In this document: positions 51,158 to 63,087 of the stretch, one piece after another
Layout of the letters: each line of letters starts with the position of its first letter
Numbering within the stretch: position 1 is the stretch's first letter
NCBI RefSeq assembly: GCF_000005505.3
Contig: NC_016133.3
Coordinates: 57,873,237-57,937,236, forward strand
Length of the DNA: 64,000 nt
Direction of reading: 5' to 3'
Source: Brachypodium distachyon
Taxonomy: Eukaryota; Streptophyta; Magnoliopsida; Poales; Poaceae
Notes under the pieces: generated by a model
The model's database searches: none
The model's input: the letters and a program-made list of their open reading frames with translations, nothing else
Told to the model about the DNA's origin: nothing
Translations under genes and position numbers: made by a program

Positions 51158-52495
51158 TTAGTCCTCCTTTTTCTCCCTTAGAGATGGTGGTGGTCTAACC
51201 ACAATGCCGAGCTTCCATTTCCTGTCAAGCTTCCTAGACATTCTTTTGTTGATTCCTTGTTCAATTTCCCTTTCTCTTCTTACAGTCAGCAGACGAGCAA
51301 TCTAGTGTAGAGATGATAATATTAGTCGCCAATCAATTTTAGAGACATGCTGCTACTGATGCAAGTGAAAGAATAGTATAATAACTTGACAAATTCATTT
51401 CTAAATATCATAAACCTATTGATTACAGGCCATATCTGAGGTTCTAAAATACAAGTTACTTCACTGCCAACTGTTTTTCCTATGTTCTCCCCGTGCAGGG
51501 ATGAAGGTTCAAGCAGGTGATGGGTATAATTGTTAATTAGTGTATCATAAGGCCCAAAGACGAACATTATATTACATTGTTGACTGTATATAACAAACAA
51601 TGATATAGACAATTTAGTTGAAATAGAAGCCTAAAAAGATCAAAGACTCATGTTGGCTCTCCTTCAAATCCACTTACATAGAGGGGGGAAAAAACTTGCA
51701 TCCACAAGAAGAAATGCGGTTTCGAGACAGGAGTTGTCCGGGAACCAGCACAAACCATCGGTACATGACAAGATTTGGCATGAACTTAGCCACACAATGC
51801 AACTGAGAATCATTTAGCTTTGAAGTTTAAACTATCAGGAAACATTCCACTGGCAAATTGGCATGTGACTGCACTTGCACTACCCACTAAAGTATCAGGG
51901 TCACTGATCTAGTCAGCAGACGAATCATTTCAGATCATTAGCATTTTACCACGGAATAGAATTCGATGAATTTTTTTGTAAGCTGAACATGTGTCTAGCA
52001 AACAATATGACACCCCAACCCAAGTCCAAGCGCCCAATTGGCAAAAGAGTAGCACACAAGTCACTACATTTCCACCATAAAGATGCTAGTTCCCCAAACA
52101 ATACAGCCTATCCAGTCCAATACTCAAGCATAGGGGGTAATTAAGTGGTATACCCTCTTGCGCATGCGGCCGAACTCACTGGACTTGAACTCCTGGCGCG
52201 CGGAGCGCTTGAGGCGGAGCAGGAAGAGCTCCCCCTTCAGGTCCACCACCTCCTCCTCCAGCTTCTCCGTCTCCATGGCGCGTATCTCCTCCAACTCCTG
52301 CTCCCTCTTCGCCATCCTCACCACCGCCGCCTCGCCCCTCCCCGACGCCGGTGGCGCCGCCGCCAGTCCCGAGAACCGCGCCGCGGATGCGCCGCCTGCG
52401 CGCAGGCCGCAAAATGCCGTGCCGGACGTGGATACGGCTACGCCGCGGGGAGCGGAGGTGAGGGGTGAGGCCGCGGCGAGGGACATCGTCGCCAT
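51158..52495 (-). CDS. RPL29: 50S ribosomal protein L29, chloroplastic
   Basis: Nuclear-encoded plastid ribosomal large-subunit protein uL29, which sits near the peptide exit tunnel. Two minus-strand exons, 52154-52495 and 51158-51301, joined in phase 0 by an 852-bp GT-AG intron; 161 residues. Residues 1-60 are Ala/Ser-rich with few acids, as in a plastid transit peptide. The L29 body begins KREQELEEIRAM and contains LKGELFLLRLKRSARQEFK, then RMRKR|IARLLTVRRERE across the intron, and a basic C-terminal extension ending RPPPSLREKKED. The second exon is short and lies in a region otherwise without coding signal. The start at 52495 (MATMSLAAAS) fits known plant L29 precursors; an in-frame ATG at 52564 would add 23 residues and is less likely. 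Confidence 0.95.
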
Positions 52496-52728
52496 CTTCG
52501 CGTTTGCGTTCTCAGCTCGCGTTTGCGCTCCGGCAGTTTGGGCTCGAGGATAAGGGGATGACATGGGGGTTTATCTGGTTAGGGGGTCTTGGGCGCACGA
52601 ATCTTGATGCACTATCCCATGGTTATGATACATGCCACATAGCTAGAGAGATAATGGGACAGGAACAGAAAACGGGGTACTCCTACGGCACTGTTGCCGC
52701 CCGTTCGGTTCTATCCTTCCTGGCAGGT

Positions 52729-52909
52729 ATCAACAGGGAAGCGACAAAATTTTAGTTCAATTTCTATACAATCCACTCCAATGTCTGATACGAATATACG
52801 ATTGCTACAAGCCTGCAACCGAACGTGGCCTTATATTTGTAACAATCCCTGTATGAATCGAGAGGGACCTTTTGAAAATTGAACTAAAATTTCAGCATTC
52901 CCTGTTGAT
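52729..52909. mobile_element. Inverted-repeat MITE upstream of RPL29
   Basis: About 181 bp. The left arm atcaacagggaagcgacaaa followed by attttagttcaattt pairs with the right arm, which read backwards is atcaacagggaatgctgaaa then ttttagttcaatttt. The arms are about 35 bases; the middle is unpaired and non-coding. Target duplication not clear. Confidence 0.75.
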
Positions 52910-53394
52910 CCCCATCGGGATGTGTAGAACCAGACCAACCTTGAGCTAAATAATAAAGATTGTGCAATAGTATATACACAACATTAATTAATCATGCCAA
53001 AGAGAATCAAATTGAAAAACATAAAGCAGCTTTAGGGAGAGAAAAAAAAAAGACAACTCCAAATAGTGAAATTGTGTTATATTCGCTAGTCGGTTTGAAC
53101 AAGATGATATACACGATTGCATTTTAATTTATTTTTACCTAACTTGTTGAATTTAAGTTTGATTTTGTTGTGACACAATTATGCATGTTAGTTTTGTCCA
53201 TGACAATGCTTGCACAATTAACACATCGGGACAATCAACTTTCTGATTTTTGTTTTAGGATTAATACAAACTTGTGGACGGTAAAATGAGTTTAGGTGCA
53301 CCGAGACTGCTCTAAATATGGGGACACCATGGATGCTTTCGGAGCTTAAATGATGCATCGAGAGCCTCCGTCTCGTATTAAGTGTTACTACGTA

Positions 53395-53469
53395 CTTCCT
53401 CCGTTTCTAAATACTTGTTGTTGTTTTAGTACAAATTTAAACTAAAACGACGACAAGTATTTAGGAACG
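53395..53469. mobile_element. Stowaway-type hairpin fragment
   Basis: The left end cttcctccgtttctaaatac pairs with tatttaggaacg on the right, with inverted acttgttgttgttttagt and actaaaacgacgacaagt arms between. The terminal gagggag of the right end is missing. It resembles the hairpin MITE in the PMT intron. Confidence 0.7.
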
Positions 53470-54115
53470 ATTTTAGTGTAAATTTGAACTAGAATCGTGA
53501 TAAGTATTTAGGACTAAAATCATGATAAGTACAATGTGTATATCCAGCAGCGCGTGGTGCACATTGTAGTGTGTGTATCCAGCAGCGCGGCACCACGGGA
53601 ACACGGAGTAAAAAAATACAGACCGAGCCGTGCACGGGCGAACAAAGCCTGAACCGAGACAAGTACAACCGTCTGCCCCGAGGAAAGCTACGAGGCCGCA
53701 CAGGGAAAAGCAAATGAAGTGTGCGTAGCTAGCCACAACCCGTCGCCGACCAAACCCAAACCGGACCCCCAAACCTGCCGTCCTCGCCGCGCAACGCAAA
53801 CGCAAACGCAAAAGAGCCAGCCAGCACGACACGTACTCCCCACAAGCCACGATATACCAAACCCCGCCGTCCATCCCTTCCCCTCCCTTCGCTTCTTCCT
53901 TTCCACTATTATATCCCGTCCCCGTCTCGACGCCACCGCCTCTCTATCCTCTTCCTTCCCTCCGACACCTCGTTTCCCCCACCTCCCTGTCGGCATCGGG
54001 CGACGACGCAGACGTCGCCTCCTCCTCCAGATCTACGCCCCCCTCCCGTCCTCTCCCCGCCTTCGAGAAGCTTCGCCCCGCGCGGCCCGGTTCTTCGAGG
54101 AGGCTGCTGCAGCGC

Positions 54116-57100
54116 ATGAGGGCCACCGAAGAGCACACCGCCACCGCACCCACCCACGCCGCGCCGCCGCCCCAGACGGAGGAGGACGCCGAGAAGGAGC
54201 GGAGGCGCAGGCGACGACCCGCTCGGCGCGCCAAGCAGCAGGCCGCTCCCCCCGTCGCCGCTCCGCAGGCCGCGCCGCAGGTGGACATGGCGGGGCCGAG
54301 GCCGAGCAGATCGATGCCGCCGCCCATGCGCGTGGGCAACCGGTTCGACGCGCTAGCGGTGGCGGAGCCGGAGCCGGCGGCCGGGACGAGCCGGTCCTGC
54401 CCGCTGCTGCCCGCGCCGTTCCCCGGGGCGGTGGCTCAGGCGCGTGCGGCTCCGGTGGTGGGAATGGGCGTCGGAGGAGCTCCCAGGAGGCTCTACTTCC
54501 CGCCCTACTGGCCTGACCAGGTCGTGGAAGAGGCCATCCAGGTCAGTGGTCGATGCCACGAGAGATTCACAAGCTTTGCGGTAGCAACGTAGCGTGAACT
54601 GATGCGTTTTTTTGGTTTTGGGCGCTGTGCAGAGAGGGCATGTCTTCACAGGGAAGTTCCGTGTGAATGCTCACAACCGAAACGAGGCAAGCATGGGCTT
54701 CTTCTTAATTTTATTGTTCATTGTATACTCTTTATATGCTACAGGTTGTAATAATGTGTGAATATGTAGGCGTACTGCACGATCGATGGCATCCCGGTGG
54801 ATGTTCTCATGACAGGGCCAGCACAAAACCGAGCGGTGAGTTCGCGCTACTTGCACAGACCTGAGTAGGTTTAGTAACAAGTGTTCGAGTGCTAACTGTG
54901 TAACTAGTAGCAACTAGCAACCACATATGGAAATATTAGTGGGTACTGCTGCATAGCCTTGATGTTACCTTCAGCATGCCATGCCTTGAGTTGCATGTTA
55001 AGCCCATGCAGCATGCATGTCTGTTAACTCATTAGCCATTTGGGAATTGTTATGTGCCAGGAATTGTAAAGTTGAGCCTCAGGACGAAATTCGCACAATG
55101 CTCGTCATTTTTTTGCAGTTTTGCATCATTTGCTGTTAATTTATTTGCCATGCCGCAGGATTAGGCATTCTGATTTGGATCGAACTCTTGATTGCTCGTG
55201 AGACTTCTAGAAAGTTTGAATGGCCTGCTGCTCACAAATTAGTCAAGCGCATTAGACATTGCCTGCTCTTGACATGATGTTTTAGTTAACTTAAAGTGTG
55301 CTTTGTGGGATGATGTTGTATGGAATGGGATGGTCCATGCACCATGTGAAGCCTGGATTGTTTAGTATGTGGGTTACCTCAATCACTCCTGCATTTGAAA
55401 ATGATTCAAGCAAAGCTGCATGATAAGTTACTTTGGCTTTAAAATGTTTTGTTACAGATGTGGTGCTCTTGTTTTGTCCTTGCCTCTGGCAAATTTTAAC
55501 TTGCATCCTGTATGCAAGTATCTTATTAACTAGAATCCTCAGAAAGCATCCTCGGAGTGTACTTTGTTTTGTACAAAAAAAAATCGTGCAGGGGAAATAT
55601 TTTAGTTGATATGTTTCTACGAAAGCATTCTGTTGTACTGATGGGCTACTATATTACTTTGATATGGAACAATTGTTGATTAGTTTTTCTCACTTGCATT
55701 TCATATGGTATATATTATTCCTGTAGTTTATTCACATCACATGGATTTTTAAAACTTCAAATGTTACCATCTCTCTATCTTGCAGATTGAAGGTGATACT
55801 GTTGCCATCACACTGGATCCTGTTGTTCAATGGACTAGAATGAAAGGACCAAACAGCACATGCAACCCTGCCACAGGAGGAGTTTCTGTTGTTCGGGAAG
55901 TTAGTGAAACAAATGGGAATCATAGTTCGAAGAGAGGACAAGCAGATACCAGCTGCAGGTTTGAGAATTGCAGTAATGGCTTATCTGTTTCGGACAGGAT
56001 GCATAACCATCACAAGAACAGTGGTTTTAGTCAAGCTGTTAAGTGTGAAAATGGGCATGCTATTGTCCCAGAGAGCTATGAGGACTTGAATGAAGGAAAG
56101 ACCGAGGCTGCAATAGCATTACAAAGGATCTGTTCTGTGATATACAGTCACCCAAGCAGACGCCCTACTGGGAAAGTAGTATCAGTCATAAAGATGTCTT
56201 CTCGCCGTGGTGCCGTTGTAGGTTTCCTTGCTCCTCTCTCGGAGTTCCCTGATGGAGAGCCGCACAGAAATCAGATGAATGTGCAAGGTTCAAAGAGGAT
56301 GAACCATATAGCATCCTCATTTGTTACAGGCTTGGTTCATCTCTTGCCTACTGATCCCAAATTCCCTTTGATGATTGTTAGTGTTAGCACTTTGCCAGAT
56401 AGTATCAGACAGAGCCTGAAAGAAGGTAATATAGCTATTGAGAAGGAAATAGTTGCTGCATGTATTGATGAATGGAATGAGGAAAGTCCCTTTCCCTGGG
56501 CTCGTGTTGTAAAGTTCTTGGGAAAGGGTGGACAGGTTGAATCACACATGGATGCTATATTGTTTGAGAATTCAATATCTGATGCTGAATTTTCCCCTGA
56601 GTCCATGGCATGTCTCCCAGATGTTTGCTGGAAGATTCCGCAGGAAGAACTAGAAGCGAGAAAGGACCTGAGAAATGTCTTGACCTTTACAATAGATCCT
56701 CCTACTGCATCCGACCTTGATGATGCAATATCTATTGAGATACTTCCTGAAGGAATTGTCCGTGTTGGGGTCCATATTGCAGATGTTTCTTACTTTGTTC
56801 ATCCAGAGACTGCATTGGATGCTGAAGCTCAGATTCGATCTACTAGTGTTTATACCTTGCGACGTAAAGTATCAATGTTGCCTTCAAGACTTTCAGCAGA
56901 ACTGGTTTCGCTTAATCCTGGGGCAGACAAGCTTGCCTTTTCAGTGATTTGGGACATTGATCCTCATGGGAGCATAGTTAATCGCTGGATTGGTCGTACC
57001 ATTATCTTTTCATGCTGCAAGCTGTCATATGATCTCGTGCAAGATTTGATTTCTAGTGATGTCAGTCAGTTTGGATCCGTAGCTGCGTCTCTTCAAGTGC

Positions 57101-58657
57101 ATGGCATGTTTGAACAGGGAGACATTATCAAGTCTCTTAGATGCCTATATGAGATCACGAAAAATCTGAAGGAGATTAGGTTCAAGGGTGGAGCTCTTTC
57201 TCTTGACACTGCAAAGCCTATGATCTTATTTGATGAAGATGGGGCTCCATGCGATAGCTATCGCTATAAAAGGAATGATGCATGTTTCATTGTTGAGGAG
57301 TTAATGTTGTTAGCAAATATGTCAGCTGCAGAAGTTATATCCAATGCATTCCCTGATTGTGCTTTACTTCGTAGGCACCCGGAACCTAACCCACGGAAGC
57401 TCAAAGAGTTTGAGGCATTTTGTGCTAGAAATGGTTTTGAATTGGATTCTTCATCGTCTGGTCAACTTCATCTTTCAATTTCTAGAATGAAGGAAAAGTT
57501 ACAGAATGATCCTGTCATGTTTGATATTCTCATGTTTTATGCTTCAAAGCAAATGCAGTCAGCAGAATATTTTTGCACAGGGGACCTGATAAGCAAGAAC
57601 GATGATTGGGCTCATTATGCGCTGTCTGTCCCTTTATATACACACTTCACTTCACCACTTCGAAGATATCCTGATATAATTGTTCACAGGACACTGAATG
57701 CAGTAATTGAGGCTGAACAGATGTATCTGAAGCAAAAGAAAGTTTCCACTGTACGGAATGGAGTCAAAGCTAAATCTTGTGAAATGATGGATAGATGCTT
57801 TACAGGCCTCCAGTTTAGTAAGGATGCCGCTGAATCCAAAGAAGGAAGAGAAGCACTCTCTGCTGCAGCTAAGAAGTTTAAGTTCCCTTCCTCTGATGAT
57901 CTTGGGGAGGCTGCTGAACATTGTAATGAAAGAAAATGGGCTAGTCGGCGTGCAGAAGAAGCTGGACAGAAGCTCTACATGTGGGCTTTACTAAAGAGAA
58001 ATGAGGTATTATGGTGCATCATAGTCTTTTACCTCTCCCGACTGAGTTTGTTTTAAAGCTTTATTTTGAAAGGCTTCTGGTTTTACTTTTGCAGATCAAG
58101 GTCTCCAATGCTAGAGTTCTGGGTCTTGGACCAAGGTTCATGTCAGTTTATGTTCCCAAGCTTTCGGTATGACTCTGTCTAACCTCATCTAATAGAAGCA
58201 CGTCATCCTTTGCATTTCTTGCTCATCTGATGATCATGATTTTCTGATGTAGATGGAACGAAGGATATACTATGATGAAGTGGAGGGCCTATCTATTGAA
58301 TGGCTGGAAGCCACTGGAACATTAGTGGTTGATGCATGCAGGAACAAGCCTGCCCAAAGGAGAGGAAGCCAGTTCAAGTGTAGTAGAGCAATTGAGGAAG
58401 TCGCTGTGGTGGTGAACCCATCCGAGTTAATGTTATCTGAAGACAAAGATGAATCAGGAGCAACAGGGACTGGCGACCCCACTGCCGATTCAGTTTTGCT
58501 GAGCGATGACGCAGTGGAGGCTCAAGTTGCCCCAGCCGTTCTGCCCCTGGTGATACGTTACTTGAGCGACATTCCCGTGGTTCTGCATGCAATTGGTGGT
58601 GAGGATTGTCAGGTGGACATTGGAGTAAGACTATACATATCATCATACTTCAAGTGA
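54116..58657 (+). CDS. DIS3-like exonuclease 2 (SOV/DIS3L2), RNase II family
   Basis: Cytoplasmic 3'-5' exoribonuclease that degrades mRNA independently of the exosome. Six exons: 54116-54541, 54633-54686, 54770-54835, 55786-58005, 58095-58166, 58253-58657; every exon is a multiple of three, so all introns are phase 0, and the product has 1080 residues. Order: disordered Arg/Ala/Pro-rich N-terminus; cold-shock domains from about 125 (YWPDQVVEEAI, GKFRVNAHNRNEAYC); RNB domain with TIDPPTASDLDDAISIE near 484-500, keeping the Asp cluster that binds magnesium; SPLRRYPDIIVHR of the RNB core (about 810); and an S1-like end after RRAEEAGQKLYMW. There is no N-terminal PIN domain, which separates it from DIS3/RRP44. 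Intron 2 begins with GC (aacgag|gcaagc). The start is the first ATG in the frame after a GC-rich leader. Convergent with the TLDc gene. Confidence 0.94.
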
Positions 58658-59782
58658 TGAGAAACAACCCATCATGCAGAAAACAGACGGTGTATTTAAC
58701 TTTTCTCAGTTAAACAATCATAATAATAAAAAATGACAGAAGAGTAGCATCAAAGAGTTCTTCAGGGTTCAGCAGTCAAATGTCAACATAGTTCTGTAGA
58801 TAGTAGTATCTCATTGCTGTTCTCAGTTCCTATTCACCTCCCTGTGACACCCAAAAGATCCCGCAGTCAAGTGGCTCTCCTTTTTGTTCCCAGGCCACCT
58901 GATCACAGGTAGAAGTTCAGTATTGGACGCCGTAGAATTGTTCTCTGTGAGTGATGTATTTTCTAGTTCATCCTTTCATACTTTTGTTTTTAGCTTGTGA
59001 AACCACCTGCATTTTTTTCACTGGTGGTTCATGCATGTTGTTTTGTTACCTGGGAAAAATGAATAGCACTGCTGAGCTCTTAAAAGTCTCAACAACTCTC
59101 TGTTTTGTATCTTTTGAAATCTCGACTTTTAAGTCGTGAGGACAAATAAATGTACTGGCACTATTTTGTTCAGCTTATTCAAACATACTTGCTTCTCTTT
59201 ATCTGCATCGTCTGAGCAACTGTGTGATGAAAGATTTATGGTTTACTGATCTTTTCTTGTTACAAAAGTTATTGCCGATACTTGATTTCCTCCATAATTC
59301 TTGAAGTTTGAAAAAAAGGATTTATTTATTTAAAAAATGTCTAGATACATGTAATATTTCGACAACAGAAGGACAACAGAAGGAGTACTACGGAAATAAG
59401 CCTTATGTAAATAATTTTATTTACCCTGTACTTGGCGAAGAGGGTAATGAGGTAATCCTCTTCTGCGCACTGTCGTGTTTTTTTCCCTTCCAATTCTACG
59501 TGTGTACCTCGACCTTTCTCTCTTAAGTTGATATATCCGTCTCCTATGACAGTGTAATAACTCTCCCCTAAAAGGATAACGCTTGAGAAAACAATAGGAG
59601 TAGTTCAGAACTGTCTGTGCTCCGCTGACAAACACAATTAAATACAGCATTTACAAATATGAGCAGACTCGCTCGATGAGGCAAAGTTCCCACATTTGAG
59701 TACTCCTACCAGGATCCTGCTCACTACGATTCTTGCAAAGAACTAAAAGCTGTACAGATGTGACACCCATCGGTTCTGCGAC
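58658..59782. other. Convergent 3' region, no gene seen
   Basis: Between the stops of the exonuclease gene (+) and the TLDc gene (-). A stray piece of Stowaway-type interior (aaaatgtctagatacatgta) is at about 59333-59353. No gene recognised. Confidence 0.5.
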
Positions 59783-62700
59783 TCAAAATCGGCAAATCCC
59801 TGGCTTCTCAGTACGGCAGATCGTGAGCATCTCTTCGTACTTGGAAGGATAGACGAAGCCCCACAGCTGCATTGTACAAGGGAAACAAAGTTACGTATTT
59901 GTCTCACTAACGAGTTTTTATGGAATTCGCTTTAATCTGTCGATGGATCACACAAGATCGAGAAATCTCAAAGTTCTGAAGACCCTATGATTTCAGCTAC
60001 AACCCAAATTACATTTGCAACATATAGCTTGATCGTAAAGCAATAAATTGATTACACACCGTTTTTTTCATTCATATTGCCATTGCTGTTGTGTGCATAT
60101 GCTCAAGTGCCTAAAGCAAGATTTTATTTTTTGAAGAAAGATTCAAAGAGGAATCATCAGCCATACGAAGGTGGTATTTTGCCTATTCATATTCTGGAGC
60201 AGTATGGATGTAATTGCATTCGTTAACCACCGGGAAAAGCGAAAGACAATGCTTCAATATTGTGAGTACCTCAACATGTTTAACCGCAAAGTCTGGGGAA
60301 TGCGATAAACACCGGTTGTTAAAAGTCTCTGAATTTGAACTTGAACCAGTCAAACTGCAGAGAGAGTGCCCAGGAGAAGAGGTGAGGCATTAACAATTAT
60401 GAATGAACAACTAAATAGTAGTGATAAAGGTCCAGAAAGAGATTACAGGTCTGAGTCTAGATAAAGAGCAAAATGACCTCCACCTCCTAGTGCCAAATAG
60501 TCAGCAGAGCACACCGTGAAATACTTATTAGCACCTGCAACACACAATATTTTCATTAGTTTACTAGAACGGGCCAATGCATACAAATAATAAGTAGGGT
60601 ATTAGGGTAGGAGCTCTCTTGAGGGTAAAGTTATTGCTACTTGTTGGCACAACCGCACAAGGCAAATAAATCTTTCTGAATAGTAACATATGTATCAAGT
60701 GGATCTGTCATGATTTATTAAAATATGCTGACATTAGGATAATATCATTCTAAACAGGAACTCAAGGAGCAACAATAATTACAAGCAGCATCATAATTAC
60801 ATCGACTAGCCCTGAAACCTGAAGCACAGAGATGCATGTGGGTATGTATTTTTATTTTTATTTTGCCTGTTTCTAATGCTCTTATGCAAAAAGCCCATGG
60901 AATAGATAGAATGATAGGTGTACATATTACCGGTTGGCCGATATATAGCAGGGTCGCTGTGTAAATTAGTGAAAACAAAGCAGTTATTGGTCCCCTGCAA
61001 TACTCAATTTTCACCAATATCAGTGGAGGGTGGATGGGTGACAAAAAATATATGATCAGAATGAGCAGGAGGAACCTGATATTTCTTTGTGCTGGTTGGC
61101 TGCAACGGAGCCTCAACTAAACCACCAAAAATTGCTCCCTCTTTATCCCCAACTACCTATTAGAGAACACACCAATAAACAAACAAATAAATAAATAATA
61201 GAAAATTACCAATTACCAACTTAGCAGCGAATAAAAAAGCATTTGCATCAGATGATATTATGTAATTGTAGGGACTCTTACAGAAGTTATACTGTGACAA
61301 CTTAGCACTTCATCGGAATAAAATAAGAACCATTATTACCAAGAAAGAAGCACTCTTTGGAAATTACATAATATTAGTAGAATTGGCTACTCTCTTTCAA
61401 GTACTGATGAAACCATAACAGACCGAACAGCACCAAGCTACTTACGGAACGTACCAAGAGTGAGTAACCAGGACAAAGCATACTCCTTCTATATAAAGTA
61501 GATAAAGATATTCCATGCCTCCATGTGCTGCAAAATTTTGAATATGAACATTAGATGATAGTAAATAGATGCAGTCATAAAATATAACAATAGCAGACAT
61601 ATTCTGAACCTGTATAGCAAAACCCAGCTCCTTCCTTGTGCGAGAACAGGAAGAGAGGAATAAAGCATGGATCGCATCATGTCTGACAAAAGGATGGATG
61701 GCTCTGATATAGCTGGCAAATTGATTAAGGAATTAACTTCCTTTGGTTCATCAAGCTCCAATACAGGTGCAACTGATTCAGCATGATTTACCACCTCTTT
61801 CTCAAATTTGGGCTCTGGATTTTGTTTGAAGCCGCCAATTCTAACCGCTTTGTTAATGATTTTTCCAATGGAATGCTTCCCTCTACTTAGCAGACCTGTC
61901 CTTCCCTTGGTTGCCTTCCCCACTGGTGTTAAAGTTGGATAACTCATCTCCCCATCCTGCTCAGGAATTATCTCCATTGAATCCTTAAATGAGCTAGACG
62001 GTGACAAAAATGAGACCATGAATGCTCTAAAGGAAGATGTATCAGGGCCATCAGGAATATCAGAATTTTGCTCCGAATCTTTGTCATCCTCTGGATTTTC
62101 TTGCTCTTCGTCCGCCTCCTACAGCAAGCAAAAGAGATTGAAATCCAGACATTCTGGAACATGGGCTACTAACTGTAATGATCAACATTGTTTGCTACTC
62201 TTGTTTTTTTGGCATCAAACACATCACATGCAGTTACAGTTTTCTTCTTACGAACTATCGATCAGAAGTTTGAAACCATTCTTAAAACTTCACAGGATGC
62301 AAAAGATTGTATCAGGAATGACCATCAAACACTGGAATGGAGCTATTCGCCTCCTGAGATTTTAATGAGATTTGGAGGTGGCAAAAAAATTACAGTACTA
62401 GAGTAGAAAACATTCAAGTGAACTAACTTCACTATTGCAGCTACAAGTATCACATCCTAAAGAAAACAACATCTTCTGTAACTAATACTCGACACCGCAT
62501 AGAACTCACATTCCTGACAAAATCATCAGAAGTTTCCAGCACGGCAAGCTGACAACATCATCAGTAGTTATCAGTCAACACTACATAGATCGACCCCCCC
62601 CCCCCACACACACACACACGCGCGCGCGCGAAATTAAACAGTGAAACTCACGGGCACCCCATTGAGCCACCTGCAATGATAGTGTGATACACAACAACCA

Positions 62701-63087
62701 AAGCATAAGCATGTCCGGTCCTAATTAGCAGCAAACAACAGCTGATATCCCTAAACCCCCAAACAATTTGCACCACCAAACCCTACTACCAGAGCACGTC
62801 CCAGTGGCCAACCCGGTCCAGATCACGCAACCAGCCTCTACCGAGAGCTACCAAGCCAGCGCGAATGGACGAACGGGAGCGCCAGCCAACGGAGCACAAA
62901 ACAGGACACAGAAATTGACTCTAGCTAGCACAAGAGGGCGGGGGATAGGACGAGGAGGGAGAGGGATCTCGGGACTACTCACGGGGAGGTGGGGCGGCTC
63001 GCGCTCGGAGACGGGGTTGAGGATGACGGTGGTGAGGTCGGACACGAAGTGCGCCGCCTTGCTGCCCAGGGACGGCAGGTACCCCAT
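59783..63087 (-). CDS. TLDc-domain protein (OXR-type)
   Basis: Plant protein with a C-terminal TLDc domain, the domain of the eukaryotic oxidation-resistance (OXR1) and V-ATPase-interacting proteins; its biochemical role in plants is not settled. Minus-strand exons: 62983-63087, 62510-62548, 61610-62118, 61455-61527, 61076-61156, 60931-60994, 60447-60534, 60270-60354, 59783-59866, joining in frame to 375 residues. N-terminus MGYLPSLGSKAAHFVSDL; acidic linker (EADEEQENPEDD); then DGPDTSSFRAF; the TLDc domain runs from about 195 to the end, with the family blocks WVLLYSTWRHGISLSTLYRR, PGYSLLVVGDKEGAIFGG, NCFVFTNL, ALGGGGHFALYLD and the end LWGFVYPSKYEEML. Exon 2 (39 nt, LAVLETSDDFVRN) is less certain than the rest. 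Another possible exon at 62652-62670 does not keep the frame. Confidence 0.9.
62594..62630. repeat. Compound microsatellite (C)n(AC)n(GC)n
   Basis: A run of about 12 C, then about 7 AC units, then about 5 CG units, inside the first intron of the TLDc gene. The last 25 or so bases alternate purine and pyrimidine and could form Z-DNA. Confidence 0.85.

Larger units (their letters stand above)
52496..54115. other. Divergent intergenic region (RPL29 / DIS3L2-type)
   Basis: Promoters of the plastid L29 gene (-) and the exonuclease gene (+). Contains an inverted-repeat element (52729-52909), a broken Stowaway-type element (about 53395-53469) next to a stray end near 53365, and a duplicated tatccagcagcgcg at about 53538 and 53575. 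Confidence 0.55.

Noticed and set aside
58731..58752. miR156-like string (tgacagaagag) downstream of the exonuclease gene
   Set aside because: Only 11 bases agree with the miRNA; the rest differs, and no foldback arm is visible.
62652..62670. 19-nt exon in the TLDc gene
   Set aside because: Good splice sites, but its length breaks the frame into exon LAVLETSDDF; kept only as a possible poison exon in the findings.
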